In this document: positions 34,828-47,637 of the stretch, in pieces
Layout: each line of letters opens with the position of its first letter
Position numbering within the stretch: position 1 is the first letter of the stretch
From: Mesostigma viride
Lineage: Eukaryota; Streptophyta; Mesostigmatophyceae; Mesostigmatales; Mesostigmataceae
NCBI GenBank assembly: GCA_009746045.1
Contig: RPFO01000612.1
Span: 1-64,000 of the forward strand
Length of the DNA stretch: 64,000 nt
Reading direction: 5' to 3'
Translations under genes and position numbers: made by a program
Notes under the pieces: model-generated
What the model was told of the DNA's origin: nothing
Seen by the model: the letters and a program-made list of their open reading frames with translations, nothing else
Database searches by the model: none

Positions 34828-37800
34828 TCAAGTACGCAGGGAGCTCGCGGATACGTAGCGAGAGAGATTCAGACAAGCCATGCCGCCGCTCCTCTTGGCG
34901 TTGCCGGCTGTCCACCCCCCGCGACCTTCTTCCCTTGAGAACGCCAGCCGCACTGTCGCTGGCGCATCCCCCACCATGCCTTGCGCGTTCGTCACACCGT
35001 TCAACAGCGACAACTGCTGCGAGCGTGACACACCCGTAATGCTGGTGGCGGCTCCGCCCATCTCAGCGAGCGGCGCGGGCAGCATGCCCTGCTTCCTGTG
35101 CAGCAGCTGGCGCAGGAAGGATGCCGCGTGCAGGCTGCCCAGACGGCCTCGCACTTGCACCACATCGCTCGAGGTAGGCCGTGCTGATGACGACGATGAG
35201 GAGGAAGGCGTGGCGGTTGCCAGTTTGAGCTGGGCGAGAAACGTGGGTGGGAGGCTGACCTGCACCGCGGTCACAAGGGGATTCCCCGTTGCCTGCCAGC
35301 AACAGCGCAGCCCTGGTAGCACGTCCACCTGCGGCAAATATCGTGTGCGGACGCCAGCAGCGGGGACAGATACTGGGGACAGGCATAGACATGAGCACTC
35401 CTCCTGGACACGCCTTGAGGCATGTGGATGCAAATACCCACGAAGTTAGCCAGAACAGGGGCGGATGGGCCATGCGCTGCCACTTCTTTTGTAAACACAT
35501 CAACACAAGGACAACACCAGTGGGCATGCTGGCACCAGTTCTCTGGACCAAGCTATGCCGTGTGAACCAACCTACAGCAGTTGCCTCGCACAGCTGCGCA
35601 AAGGTGGCAAGGGGCTGACAGCTTGCCAGCCAGCCCTTGACCCTGCTTTCATCAAGACAGGACAAACAGGCCATGTCACACGCTGGATTGCTGCCTCTAC
35701 TCCCTCTCTCCACTCCCTTTCTCCACCAACCCCGACCCCCAGGCTTCCCCTGCCCGCTGCCCCCTGCCCCCTGCCCCCTGCCCCCTGCCCCTGCCCCTGC
35801 CCGTGCCCCTGCCCCTGCCCCTGCCCCTGCCCCTGCCCCTGCCCCTGCCCCTGCCCCTGCCCCTGCCCCTGCCCATGCCCCTGCCCCTGCTCCTGCCCCT
35901 GCCCTATACGACCACCAATGGCAACAACCACGCACCAAGCCGTCTCGTCACCACTGCTACCACCCCCTTCAAGTATGCACGCACCAAGCCATCCAATGTC
36001 GCCATGAGGCGTGCGCGGGCCTCTGCGTGCGCCAGCATGGCCAGAAGGTCGTCCAGGCCCACCGCGGGGCGCATGGGATGAGGGGCCAGGGTCCCTGATC
36101 CCATTCCATGGGACGCCGCCGAGTGTTTGCCAGACGCGGCCAGCGCGGGCTGTGCTGGCGCACGCAGCAGCGCGCCTGCTCCCACCCCTCCCCCATCCAC
36201 ATCCCCTCCAGGCCTGCCTCCATGCGTCCGGACACAGGGGGGATCCATCTTGCGCAGGAACCATTGCTCCATAAGGAGAGACACTGAGGTGTCTGTTAGC
36301 CCTGCGGCGTTGCCTCTTCCTCTTGGCCGAGAACACGCGAAGGCCTTTGATGCTACCGACATCACCACCGCGAGCGACCCAACTCCCGCACCTCCTCCCC
36401 GGTCGCTGCCCCCGTCCAACATGTCGATGGGACCATCCAAAGCCCCCGAGGTCGCTTCATGGCTACTGACAGCCCCCACCGCTGGCAAGCTGCTCCCGTG
36501 CTGCCTCGGCCACCCCGTCAAGCGCAGCGTGCGCCCGGCGTCGCACCCTGGCAGGTGCATCTCCAATGCGGTGGCCACGCAGCGGGTCACGTCGACACCG
36601 CCGTGCGCCACCAGCGGGTCGCATCGCACCGCCTCCATCAGCTGCCGTTGGGGAGGGTTGAGGACCACCAAACAAAGACCCCAAACAAAGACCTTAAAAC
36701 AAGGAGAACTCATGAAAAACCACCCGTCAAAGGCCATCAGTTGACGGCCATCAAGCAACCAAGGACCACGAAGCCAACAAATCAGCAAACAGATCACCAG
36801 AAAACATCCACCAATGGCCACTACCATCTACCAATGGCCATCAACCAAAGGCCGCCGATGCCAGCCAGTCACTTACCGTACCTCGCGTACTACCGCAGCA
36901 CCCACCTCGCTGTGGAACAGGCCCCGTTGCGCCGCGTGAAGGCGCGCGTGCGCCAGCTGGACCGGCAGCGACGCGGCATCCTCTTGGCCAGAGGCCCCTG
37001 GACCCAGGGAGAAGGGCGACTCCGCCGCCATTTGCTGGCAAACATTACCATCACGGGGCCCTGCCACCCCGCCCCACTCCTCATACCCCCCACACTGTCA
37101 TCATCGGCCACTATGCTCGCCTGCATGTCGACACACGGCAGGGTGGGCGGCACGACCACAGATACCCCAGTGTCTCGACGACGGCGCGCCCTCGCCGACT
37201 CATGCAGATGTCCCTCGCTCGCGCCGCCCGCACCGCCACCATCCCTGGGTCCCGGTGCCATGACCAGGCGAGGCATTGCGGGGGTGGGCAGGGAGGCGGC
37301 CTTGGTCGCGCCAGCAGCAGCGCACGCCACGCGGGAGGAATAAGGCAGGCTCAGGTCCACGGTGAAGGGGCGTGCGTCCGTGGCATCGGCGTCACCTGCC
37401 TGGGAGCCGCGGCCCATGGCGGCCCCCGTTGAGGTGGCGGGCCTGCGCAGGCGCCACACGCGCTGCAGCCTGCAGCAACACACATGGCCCGCCCGCCCGC
37501 CCGCCCGCCGCCCGCCCGCCGCCCGCCCGCCCGCCGCCCGCCCGCCCGCCCGCCCGCCCGCCCGCCCGCCCGCCCGCCCGCCCGCCCGCCCGCCCGCCCC
37601 CCCGCCCGCCCGCCCGCCCGCCCGCCCGCACATTCGTGAGCACATGCGTGTGGCATGGATGATGGCATGGGCGATGCCATGGACGATGGCATGGACGATG
37701 GCATGAATGATGGCATGGATGATGGCATGGATGATGGCATGGATGATGGCATGGATGATGGCATGGATGATGGCATGGATGATGGCATGGATGATGGCAT

Positions 37801-38504
37801 GGATGATGGCATGGATGATGGCATGGATGATGGCATGGATGATGGCATGGATGATGGCATGGATGATGGCATGGATGATGGCATGGATGATGGCATGGAT
37901 GACGGCATAAGTTGCCGAGAACGATGCAAGGGGCGGTGTTGCGGTCAGACAAGGATAAAGCAGAACTGCTCTATTGTCCTCCAAAAAGTAAAAAATCCTG
38001 CCTGCCTGCCTGCCTGCCTGCCTGGGCGTGTGCGTGTACGTATGTGCACCCAGCCCGCCTCACCTCTCCAGCTGCTCATAAAACCGTGCCTCCGCCTCCG
38101 CCTGTCGCCGCAGCTGCTCCGCCCCCTCTGCCAGCACGCCCGCCACCTCCCTCAGCGCGCGCTGCTTGCCGTGCAGCCGCGCGCCTGCTTCCGTCACTGC
38201 CTCCGCACCATGCAGGCGGGGCTTGGGCAGCGTGGCGACTGCCAGCTCGCGCCCACCCTCCACGCGCGCCAACAGGTCGATCATCACCGCCAGCTCCTCG
38301 CGAGCGCCCTCCAGGGACTCCACCACACCCGCCCAGGGGTCAGGATCCCCCTGGCCCGGGACGAGGGCTAGCGGATCCCCTGCGGCGACGCTGGGAGTTG
38401 CCGTGGGTGGGGTGTTGGGTGCTGCGGGCATGCTGGCGCCCGCGGTGGCGGTGCGCTGCGCATGTGCCAGCTGTACCAGGAAGGCTTCATCAGTGCCGAA
38501 ATCC
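34828..38504 (-). CDS. MED17: Probable Mediator complex subunit 17 (MED17), 5' end unresolved
   Basis: Exon 38064-38504 (acceptor tgccag, donor AG|gtgagg) reads DFGTDEAFLVQLAHAQR, then WAGVVESLEGAREELAVMID, ATLPKPRLHGAEAV and EAEARFYEQLER. It joins AG|G to the exon starting 37469, LQRVWRLRRPAT...FTVDLSL. Later exons include QLAHARLHAAQRGLFHSEVG (ending at 36877), an exon starting 36641 (LMEAVRCDPLVAHGG... LEMHLPGCDAGRTLRL) and the last exon 34828-35259 (VSLPPTFLAQLKLATATPSS to ASSLRT-stop). The order 'EL..MIDLL, PKP, FY..L..LQ..W.L, FTVDL, Q..LF..E' is that of plant MED17. The protein is a head-module subunit of the RNA polymerase II Mediator in the nucleus. The middle exon borders are uncertain, and the start codon exon was not found. 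Confidence 0.65.
35757..35907 (+). repeat. (CCCCTG)n hexanucleotide
   Basis: About 25 units of ccctgc/cccctg, inside an intron of the MED17 gene. On minus it gives an open Gly/Ala/Gln frame that should not be annotated as protein. Confidence 0.85.
37492..37630 (+). repeat. (CCCG)n array in MED17 intron
   Basis: Nearly pure CCCG with a few shortened units. It begins ~20 bp upstream (in gene orientation) of the acceptor of exon 37469. The flank to its right repeats the spacer at 13871-13925. Confidence 0.9.
37655..37906 (+). repeat. 12-bp array GGCATGGATGAT
   Basis: About 20 units of ggcatggatgat. The first units are variants (gacgatgccatg) shared with 13895-13925, so the array appears to have grown from that spacer. 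It lies in the MED17 intron. Confidence 0.9.
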
Positions 38505-38599
38505 CTGGCAGGGCAAGGCAGCATGGGTGGAGGGGATTCGCAAAGCTCGTGAGGAGAGAGCATGTGAACCTGGCAAATGTCTGGCTTGGAACAACAGGG

Positions 38600-38850
38600 T
38601 CAACCATCGCGGGGAAAAGTCCAAAAGGATAAACTACCCAGCTAAAGGTATAAACTGCCAAGCCAAAAATATAACTGGCGAGCTAAAAGTATAAACTGGC
38701 AAGCTTAAAATGGCAAGCTAAAGGGATGAACTGGCAAGCTAAAAGGACAAACTGGCAAGCTAAAAGGACAAGCTGGAAAGCTAGAAGGACAAACTAGCAA
38801 GCTAAAAGGACAGACTGGCAAGTTAAAGGATAAACTGGCCAGCTAAAAGA
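38600..38850 (+). repeat. 21-bp repeat aagctaaaaggacaaactggc
   Basis: About ten imperfect units built on 'aagctaaaaggacaaactgg', with deletions of 3-6 bp in several. It lies between the recognised MED17 exons and the next exons to the right. Confidence 0.8.
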
Positions 38851-38867
38851 GAACTGGCAGGGATACC

Positions 38868-39857
38868 TGTGAATGGGTACGTGTACATGGAAACGTGTAG
38901 TGGGGTACGTGTAATTGGGGGCTTGCGGCCCAGGGTCCGCATGGCACCTCCGATGACAAATAAAAAAAACTCAGCCACGCTCCCACAGAAGAACGTCCAC
39001 AGTCCTTGGGGAATGAATGACTCTCCTACAGATGTGTACAAGATGTCCCCAGTGTAGTCTTCCGTTGGGTGCAGAGAGCAGGGCACACCTGGCGAAGCCA
39101 TCAGCAGGGAGATACATAGCACAGGGCATTCTATCAATTCCCAAAAGGCCTTCAATATCCCAGCGGCCGTTGCCAATCCTCGCCGCAGCAAGCTACCGGC
39201 TGTAGATCGTGGCAGTCCACAACGCAAGCTAGAAACAGATATAGCTGCCAGCCTTACCGAGAACATATCGTAGCTGCCCAGGTTTGCACAGGTGGGCGGC
39301 TGCAATGCCTGGTGGAAGGCTGGCATGCGACGAAAAAGCCCCCCTAGGAACAACCTGTAGGGAAACGAGCAGCCTGATATCTAATATCTAATGAGTTCTA
39401 CCTGCAGCAGCATATACAAACTTTGGTAGACAGGCGGCGCACTGTCAACTCAGTCCGACGTTTCTACTCCCCTTGGGTTCAAGGTGGTGGCGCGCCGGGG
39501 ATAGTAAAATACGGCGAACATTACAAACAGCAATGAGAGGGGGGGGGGGGGGCAGGGACTCGGAACATAGACTAGGGACAGCAAGTTGGACCATGGAGGG
39601 TGAGGCCAACATACTTCACAAAGGTTTCAGCGCCGGTGTCATCAATTGAACGAAGCCTCTTCGTGGACTCCGCACGGATGACAACCGGGACAGCCCGTTT
39701 GTTTTCTTGCCTCGAAGCCATTTATATTTCTCGCCGTTGGTAATTGAACGGGTCTGCAACATAACAGCAATTACAAGCAAAGGAAGCCCCAGCACTGCCC
39801 TTGTACACACCCCATTACAGCGCTCCAGCAATGCTGCTAGGAACCCAAACGCTTTTT
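38868..39857 (-). CDS. Exons of an unidentified gene, one probable membrane segment
   Basis: Exon-like blocks with splice signals on minus: 39811-39857 (KAFGFLAALLERCNG), 39258-39354 (RRMPAFHQALQPPTCANLGS, ending YDMFS|gtaagg), 39089-39149 (AFWELIECPVLCISLLMASP) and 38868-39025 (ESFIPQGLWTFFCGSVAEFF, then LFVIGGAMRTLG). The last contains a hydrophobic segment long enough to cross a membrane. Phases were not all reconciled, so they may belong to one or two genes, or to the missing 5' part of the MED17 gene. I do not recognise the family. Confidence 0.4.
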
Positions 39858-40189
39858 CTGCACAATCCCTGACAACATGCGTAATGCCGTGTGGGCAATT
39901 GGCAGCCTCCCTTTCTTTCCTATAATCACCTAGCTCAAAAAACTCCCTTTTTCCTTCCCCCCCATAGCTCCCACCCTAATCATGGAATTCCAAACACAAG
40001 TTCCTGCCCGGCTGCCCCAAGTGCCTCTGATGAAGTCAAACTTGAAGCACAAATGCACGGTGGCGTGTGACAGCATTGACATGGCCACCAACATGCGGTC
40101 GAAGCTCCTACGGTCCTCTGTGGTTGTTCCCTCGGGTTGGGGACAACGCCTCCACCATCCGACGGCCCCAATCCCTCGCGTCGCGTCTA

Positions 40190-40290
40190 TGTGGTTTGTC
40201 GGATACATCTGTGCGGTTTTTCGGCTACATCTGTGCGGATTTCGGCTACATCTGTGCGGATTTCGGCTACATCTGTGCGGTTCTCGGGTG
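40190..40290 (+). repeat. 21-bp repeat ctacatctgtgcggatttcgg
   Basis: Four to five units with small differences (gcggtttttcgg, gcggttctcggg). No gene nearby. Confidence 0.75.
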
Positions 40291-40439
40291 TACCTGTCCG
40301 TCCGTCCGTCAGATTCACCCATCTGACGGTCGTAAAACGTTGGGAGAGTAAATGGGTGGGAGAGATGAGCATTCTTGTTGTTCTTGTGTCCCACGCCGCA
40401 CATGGGCAGCAGAGAATCTACACTGTTGTTGTGGCCGTA

Positions 40440-40710
40440 GGACACAACAACAACATTACAACAGCAACAACAGCTGTTGTGGCCGAGGGCCGGATATATA
40501 GTTTCCAAGTATCGGTGGTACTATCGGGGCGTGGGAGCAAACAGCAACAACAAAAGCAACAACTATCGGGGGCACAACTGTGACGGTCCTCTCGTGGGGA
40601 ACAACAACAACAACAACAACTGTGACGGTCCTCTCGTAGCCTGACTAGCCTCCTACGGTCCTAGACGGTCCAACGGCCTACCTTGACAACAACAACAACA
40701 ACGTTTTGCC
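40440..40710 (+). repeat. (CAA)n microsatellite cluster
   Basis: Several CAA runs (40446-40475, 40540-40562, 40600-40620, 40686-40702) separated by 'ctgtgacggtcctctcgt' copies. No coding signal. The stretch 40711-41519 up to the next gene holds only a G-run (41060-41071) and no gene I can support. Confidence 0.7.
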
Positions 40711-41519
40711 AGGCGCCAGCATCCTGAGTTCCGAAGGGTCAAAGTTGAACAATCAGTTGCACAGGCGCGGGCAGTTGGCAAACCATCCTGTCAGATGCCC
40801 GCAATTTATTGTGTCCAGGGATCCCTCCTTAATTACATACCGCCAATACTGTAGACGAAACCTCCTTCCTGTACTTTTTGGAACTACAACCCCCCCAAGT
40901 TTAAGATTCTCAGGTTTAATATCATGAGACCCTGTACTCAACCTCTAATAGTAGTATAATTGTAGTATAATATATTAGAACTTAGTATAATCGAATCATA
41001 GTAGTGAAATTCGTTAAGATCGTGAGCCCTGAATTGGTCGGACCCCAATCTTAAACGTGGGGGGGGGGGGGTGACTTTTTACGAAAACTGTACTTCTCAC
41101 GCTGTGTTGTCGTCAGATAGCATCCGCGGCGCTCAGAAAGTTTGATCTGAAAAAACGCGCACGACGCCAGTGTTTGATGCCGGATTCCGGGATACGCACG
41201 CACCATACGGCAGGTTCAACTGACCTTCGCCTAACTGCTATGGCGATTTTAACGTGTGCCCTGCGGTGATAACACTGACATGCAAACTGCAAAAATAAGC
41301 GCAAATCTTCTCAAGATATAATGGTCAGTCGCAGCACCTGGTTATGTGCTTAAGGAGATGGATTTTATTGGTTGCCATAGGTTACAATGATCATCATTGC
41401 AGTCGAAATGCGAACCGTTAGGCTTTTGAAGTCGGCACTTGCAGTTTGTCGGGAATCTATACGAGCAAGCTCAGAAAGATAGGATTTTTAATTTTTGGAG
41501 ACGTATTTAGCGTGAGACG

Positions 41520-44500
41520 ATGAAGCCAAAGAATCTTACCTTGTCCCTTACGGAAGAAACTTTGCCTGAACGACCTCGCATTTCCCAAGATGCGGCGAGC
41601 GTTGTTGCCCCCAAAACGGATTTGACGAGCAGAATATGGTAATGAAGTTTGAACTTTGTAATGTGCATTCAAGTTTGAGCTACAAGTTTTCGGCATAATG
41701 CCAATTGCCTGTCTTAGGCAGCGTATGTCGCGCTCGATTCAAGGAATGTAGCCGCACTTGGCTGATTTCCATGTAAGCCCTTCACGTCTGCTGCCGCGGC
41801 CTTCTAATTCCAGGGATGAAAGCATCCCGGTGGACCCCATGGTCCGCATGTGGGTCATACTTGCCCTGGACGTTAGCGGAGGGGTCAAGACGCAACCTTT
41901 CGTCCCCCACGTCGACATGCTTCTTCGCCGTCCGGGGATCACATTCGAACATATCAAGGAGTTTCTAAACTTTTGCGCAATGCCCCTTGGCTCGGACATG
42001 GTACGCTTGGGCTGTTGCTTGTCAAAATTGCTTGTTATCTTAACAAAATTGGTTGTTTTCTTCTCCGAGCTGGAACTAGCGAAGAACTAGCCTGTCGAAA
42101 CCTTGGCGTAGCTGGGGGAGGGCTTGCCCTTGCAAAGCATAGGTTCATCTCACCCTCGCCCGGTTTCGGTTCTTGGCCTGGTGCATTGGCACGTGGTGTT
42201 ATTATGGCAGCATCGCAGTGACGTTTGGTGGATATGTGTGCGTGTATATCATCATTTATGCTGCGTTGTCTCATTGATAAATGTCGCGCTGTCTCATATC
42301 AGTCTCAGTGGCTGATCGTTGTCACCTGACTCTTCTGAACCTCTTCTCAACACCCTACCCTGTGCTCAAATGAGTTGGCGTTTTGGCAATGCCAACATCA
42401 ATATGGCTATTTCTAATATTAGCATGGCCATCACCCTAGCCTGTCTCACATTCCAGCCGCGCACATCTCTGCACCGTCGCTGTCTTCTCCATCTGCTGCC
42501 ACACGCGTGGTCTGTGCCTCGGCTGCCACACGCGTGGTCTCTTTCCTCGGCTGCCACATGTGTGGCCTTCTCCCCCAGCCCAGCCTGCAGTGGCTCGCTG
42601 CCATGAGCCCGCCTTCAGCTTGTCCATCCCAGTGTACCAGTGCTACTTCATCGACGAAACAAGCGGTGGGGATGTAGCCGTTGGTGCCCATTCCCAACCA
42701 CCTCTTACACATACCTGCCACTGACAGTACTTTTATGCCTGGTTGGCCTCTTTCCCCCTGTCCCTGCCCTGCAACCCCCCGCATGCGCCTGGCCTACACC
42801 CTGCCCTCCTGACTTGCCCTATGCACTCATCCCCGCGGGGACTGCCCTACTGTCGCCCCGCCCCCGCGTCGCATGTGCTAGGTGTACGAGGCGCTGGCGC
42901 TGCTGCGCGAGCTGGAGGAGCTCCACCGCAAGATGGGCCACGTGTTCCCGCGCCCCGTGCCCACGCCGCGTCAGGACAGCCTGGCGGTTCTGGACGATTA
43001 CGGCCACCTGCTCAAGGAGTATGGGCCCGACCCCAAATATGTGCACAATGCGCTGCTTGCTGGGCGCGCTGTCTGGTGAGTGCCCCTGCATGAGTGAGTG
43101 CGATGCCATTATGCCCTGCTTGCGTGAGTCAGGGATGGCGCGTGCCCCCTGGTATACCCTGGTTTCATCTGCTGAGAAATCGGAATGCAATAGCTTCTGA
43201 CTAGTGTTGGCTTTCCAAGGCTATGGTGGCGAGTGCTCCACCCCCGTACAGCCGCGCTTGCATGAGTTGAGCGCAAACCCCTCCTATGTGGCCGTGCTTG
43301 GCCATGCATGGCAGTTCACCCATGCCGGCCATGCATGGCAGGTCACCCATGCCGGCCATGCAGCAACTGCCCGAGTGCTTGTCCCGTTTGGTAGACAGTG
43401 GGCGTGGTCTGGGGGTTCAAGGTTGGATGGGGCCAGATGATGTATGTCTAGCAGCAAGTGCAGGGACCCCCGGCTGTGCCCCCTCCTATGCTCCTTGTGC
43501 CGGCTGCGCTTGGCCCACACCCACGCCCATGCCTTGACAAGACCCCCTGTTTCACGTCCCGGCCGTTCTGTCCTCACCCCTCCATCCAACTATTTCCCGC
43601 GAACGCTCGCTGGCCCGCATCCCCCCAACCCCGCCAGGCGGCCCAACGCGCTGGTAGACAGCGTGCCCAAGCTGTTTGTGCTGCTGGCGCTCTGCGTGCA
43701 CCACGCGGCGGGATTCAGCGCGCTGGAGATGCACGTGCGGCTGCTGCGCCGGCGCGACGTCACGTTTGCGCAGATCCGCAAGTTCCTCGCCTTCCTGCTG
43801 CCCTTCCTCGCGCAGCGGCACCCGCCGGACCTGCTGCCCATGCTGGACACAATGGAGATGAACGGTGAGGGGGGGGGGGGTGTGAATGGTGAGGAAAAGG
43901 GAGGGGGTGTGATGGAGATGGTGAGGAAGGGGGTGGGGATAAGATGAAGGGGGTGTTGAATGGTGAAGAAAGGGGGAGGGGGGTGACCGGTGAGGAAAAG
44001 GGGGGGGGGTTGAGTCGTGAGGAAGAAAAAGGGACAGGAATGGTGAGGGGCCGCAACTGGGCAAGGGAGATGAAGGGTGAGGGAATGGGGGGAAAGAGGA
44101 GGGGGGATAGAGGTTTGAGCATTACTTCATGTTTGCACAAACTTGTCTCATTATTCAGAAAATTGTAACATGTGAGAGCACGCCGCGTCCCACTTCCTGT
44201 CTGTGCATGCACGTGCGCACCTTGCGCGTAGGATTGTGGGCCATCCCGTTGTTCTCTAGTCCATGGGTCCACTTCAGGCTGTCGCATGCAGACAGCAGTT
44301 AGGCCACGACCCTTGCAACATGCATGCCTCCTGTGGGCCGCGAAAGTCCATTCACCTCCCCTTCCCCTTCCTCGCCCCCTTGCCCTTCCTTTCACCCTTC
44401 CTCTTCTTCTCCCTCATCTTCTTCCTCGACTCCCTCCCTGCCCTCGCACATCCACCCTCTTCCTGCCCCCACCAGAGGTGTTGCGGCGTGAGCAGCGATC

Positions 44501-46486
44501 CAAGGCCAGGGGGCACCGCAGCAGCGGGAGTGACTCGGAGCAGAAGAACCAGCTGGCCGCCGAGGGCAATGGGCCGGCGGGCGGTGCGGTCGTGCCCACA
44601 TCCCAGCACTCCTCTAGCTTGAAGCACCGGCGCAGCAAAGGGCTGTCGCTACCGGGCACGTTGGACGAGAAAGCGGGCGATGGGCATGGGGGGGGAGGGG
44701 GTGGCCCCCTGGGGCTGGTACGTGGCCCAGTGAACGGCGATGCTGTGGAAAGGCTACCGCAGGCAAATGGGTGGCGGGTATATTCGGTAATGGCGTGCTT
44801 GATCTCGTGGTATGTGGTGCATGTCATGTGGGCCTTTAGTGGTGTCGCCGACCGTATCAGGATGGGATGTGCGGAGGGTTCGGCGAGGTGCTGCGAGTGG
44901 CAACCTGCTTGCTTGTTCCCGCCCGCTGGCCTGTTCTCACCAGTTGTTGTGTTTGCACGAGCTGGTCCATTTTCACCTTGCGTGGTGGCGTGCATTGGGG
45001 TTAACTGCACGCCTCATGGGTGGGCCAAGAGCTGGCTTTTTGCTTTGTGGGGGGGGACGGGACTTAATGTGAGGCAGACCACATAAAGTCAACGTGTCAG
45101 CCATGGCTGGCTTTGTCTGCCTGTATTTTTGTTGATTGCATTTCTTGACCCATGGACACAATGTGTGGTGTCCTCCCGAACTTCCCGCCCCACTTCCCAT
45201 CATACCCCAATTCAGCCCCCGTCTAAACCCAAACCACCCATACATCTAACCGCAATGCACCCCCAATCCTACCCCGACCCACCCCCTTCACCCAGCTGCG
45301 CATGCTGTCCCTGGCGGCGGCGGTTGTGGGTGCCGTGTGGACGCTGTGGCCCAACAAGAAGAAGAAGAAGAAGGGCGGCCGCCACCGCGGGCACGCGCCG
45401 GTCTTCTACCACGTGCAGCAGGGCGACTATTTGCTCAAGATCAACGCCGACTGCCAGGACCCGAACAGCGAGTTCTACAAGCTCAACCCGGAGGTATGGC
45501 ACTCATTAAGGACGATGATGGTTGCGTGGATTGTACTACGAGTCAGGTGGTGTTTTGTCGAAGCATGTGCTCAGGCGAGATGGGGGGGAGAGCTGCATCT
45601 GCTTTTGAGTTCGTTATGCATGGCATGCATGTGAGGGTGTGCAGGGGCGCCCAGGCGCTGCCACCAGGACGAGTAGATGATGTCTGTAGCCTTGGATTGT
45701 CTTTTTTTCGGTTAGGAGGAAACCTGGTGCGTGGCATAGACAGTCAGCCACGTGCCCCCCCCCATTTTCCTGCAATTATGCCATCTTACCTTATGGTAAA
45801 CACACGCCACTGCCGGCTGGCTAGTATTTCATGAACATTGCTGGTTGCTTTTTGCTTAGTTCCCTGGGATGCCGTGATTCTGTAGTGCCTGGTCTACAAA
45901 AGAATGGGGAGCAAACCTTAATGGTAGTCTATGGTGGGTAGGCGCCACTTGTGAAGCAAGCGTGCCCATGCGTCGTGTGCGGTTGTAGTCTGTGTCCAAG
46001 AGCAAACAATGTACAGTTTGCTCTAAACGAGCTGGGCTCTTTCTTGCCGATGCAGGGCCCTGCATCTACATTATCTGGGTACGTCTATGCTTGTCAGTGG
46101 AAGGCAAATTCTGGTGCATGGGAGTAGAGAAAAGTGAACCTGTGTAGATGCGCAGGGGCATGCCATGGAGATCAGCTTTTGCGCAAGTGTGCTTGAGAGG
46201 ATGTTCTCTGGTCAAGCTGGAAGAACCTCGATTGGTGGTCCGGTTGCAGGTGCTTTGGCAAGTGTGCGCTGCCTAAGATGGCTCAATCTCCATTCAGGCC
46301 ATGCTTAAAATGGAATTGCGTCCCTATAACTGTCTGGTACTCATGCCTCGAGATCCCTGCCATTCCTGCTTGGCTTTAACCATGCTTGCAACCATGTGTG
46401 GTGTGTGACTGTTCCCGCACTTGGCGTGGCCGCAGATTTGCAATCGCAACCTCATCTATCCAGGGCAGCGCATTCGGATTCGCTGA
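41520..46486 (+). CDS. Membrane-anchored protein with two CMD/AhpD-like domains and a LysM domain
   Basis: Seven exons in phase: 41520-41638, 41814-42000, 42882-43075, 43638-43864, 44476-44777 (or 44786), 45296-45493 and 46436-46486, about 425 residues. An in-frame TAG precedes the ATG. Residues 40-124 (WDESIPVDPMVRMWVILALD ... RRPGITFEHIKEFLNF ... ALALLRELEEL) and 167-241 (WRPNALVDSVPKLFVLLALC ... HVRLLRRRDVTFAQIRKFLA) resemble each other and the carboxymuconolactone-decarboxylase fold. Both begin at a TG|G-split tryptophan. Neither has the CxxC of AhpD, so peroxidase activity is unlikely. A Ser/Gly-rich linker follows, then one hydrophobic segment (about 346-362), a KKKKKK stop-transfer run and a single LysM (YHVQQGDYLLKI ... 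LNPE|ICNRNLIYPGQRIRIR-stop). LysM binds N-acetyl-glucosamine polymers. The role of the whole protein is unknown. The exon 2 donor (gtacgc) is the weakest. Confidence 0.7.
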
Positions 46487-46687
46487 TCCACCAAGCTGTC
46501 ATGGCAGTGTAGATTCCTGATTCTATCCTTTAGAATTTTCATTTTTTGCGGTTACTGCCGATTCCATGAACACACAAGGTACTCCATGAAATGAGTTGGG
46601 GCATGGGCATGTATGTGCTTATTGACCGTAGCTGTCTCAGATCAAGGTCCAGACCTGGATAGATAATGATGATTAGATCCACTGGCA

Positions 46688-46745
46688 TGGTAGAGCGTCA
46701 CACTTCATAGCATATGAACACAAGTTCAAATGCCTGGAGCCCCAT
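46688..46745 (+). repeat. tRNA-like fragment
   Basis: The segment has a D-arm/A-box-like TGGTAGAGCG and a T-arm/B-box-like AAGTTCAAATGCC at about tRNA spacing, with CAT where an anticodon would fall. The stems do not close well, so it is not called a tRNA gene. A SINE fragment follows directly. Confidence 0.3.
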
Positions 46746-46784
46746 GTCCCAATAGGTCCGGCCGGGAAACAAATGACAGGCGCG

Positions 46785-46850
46785 CTCATGTGTATATCCG
46801 GATTCTCCCGATTCCTGGCCCGCGCTGGTTGTCTCCTTGATATTTACATG
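46785..46850 (-). mobile_element. SINE fragment
   Basis: Reverse complement of the SINE 5' end (aaggagacaaccagcgcggg, then ccaggaatcgggagaatccgg). Truncated before the B box. Confidence 0.55.
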
Positions 46851-46859
46851 CGCACCCCT

Positions 46860-47637
46860 TTGTGGGGGTAATTGAAATATGCACAAGAACATGTCGATAC
46901 CTGTGAATGAAAAACTTAGCATGTCTTTTACAAATTCTATGTATGCATGTTTTATATCACTGCGCCAGCCGCTTGCGGTCCACCGCCACGCACCGACAGT
47001 CGTCCCAACCTGGCAGATGCTCCGCCGCAACCGCGACCCCACCTCCAAGGCCGGCCTGCAGGCCGCCTAAACCAGCTAGCAGGCCGAGGAGAACGACGCC
47101 ATGCAAGCAGATTAATTGCACGCTTGCCAGGCGAAGCATGATGGCAATTATCTAGAGGGCGTGGTTCTGGTACATGTACAAGCGCCTCTGGCATTGGCCG
47201 GCCGGCCTCGGCCAACTACCCTACCGCGCGCCATATGACGTACCAGGGGCGCCGGCCAAGCTCGGCTATTATAATGAAACACGTGCTCCCATCGGGGAGT
47301 CACGGAGCACCGGAGTGCTTTTAATCCCTGTATATGCACAACAGGAAGAAAGGGCAGAGACCCCCTTTCTCCTTCATGCCATGAGAGGCATGCATGCCAC
47401 AGCTGCAATCGGGCCCGAGACTGAACGGGCCGGCAAGTCTGATCTGTGGGTGCAATAAGACCCATGTGAGCATAGGCATAACAAGGAGTGTGGGCAAGTA
47501 ATCTGAGCGTGGCCAGGACGTAGCATGGCTGTACAAGGACTATTAGAGCTAAGGCTATGGCTCGTGGTGTACCGTGTGTTGGCGGTGCACGTGGCTAGGT
47601 GTGGCACAGCTAGGCAAACATTCTAGGCATGGCTGCC
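46860..47637. other. No gene recognised
   Basis: Frames up to ~100 codons exist (for example 46952-47215 minus), but they lack splice-linked neighbours or known motifs. Its right edge runs into a LINE 3' piece. Confidence 0.4.

Noticed and set aside
38823-39353. Single 176-codon minus ORF starting at 39353
   Set aside because: It crosses several good donor and acceptor sites; the sequence reads better as separate exons.
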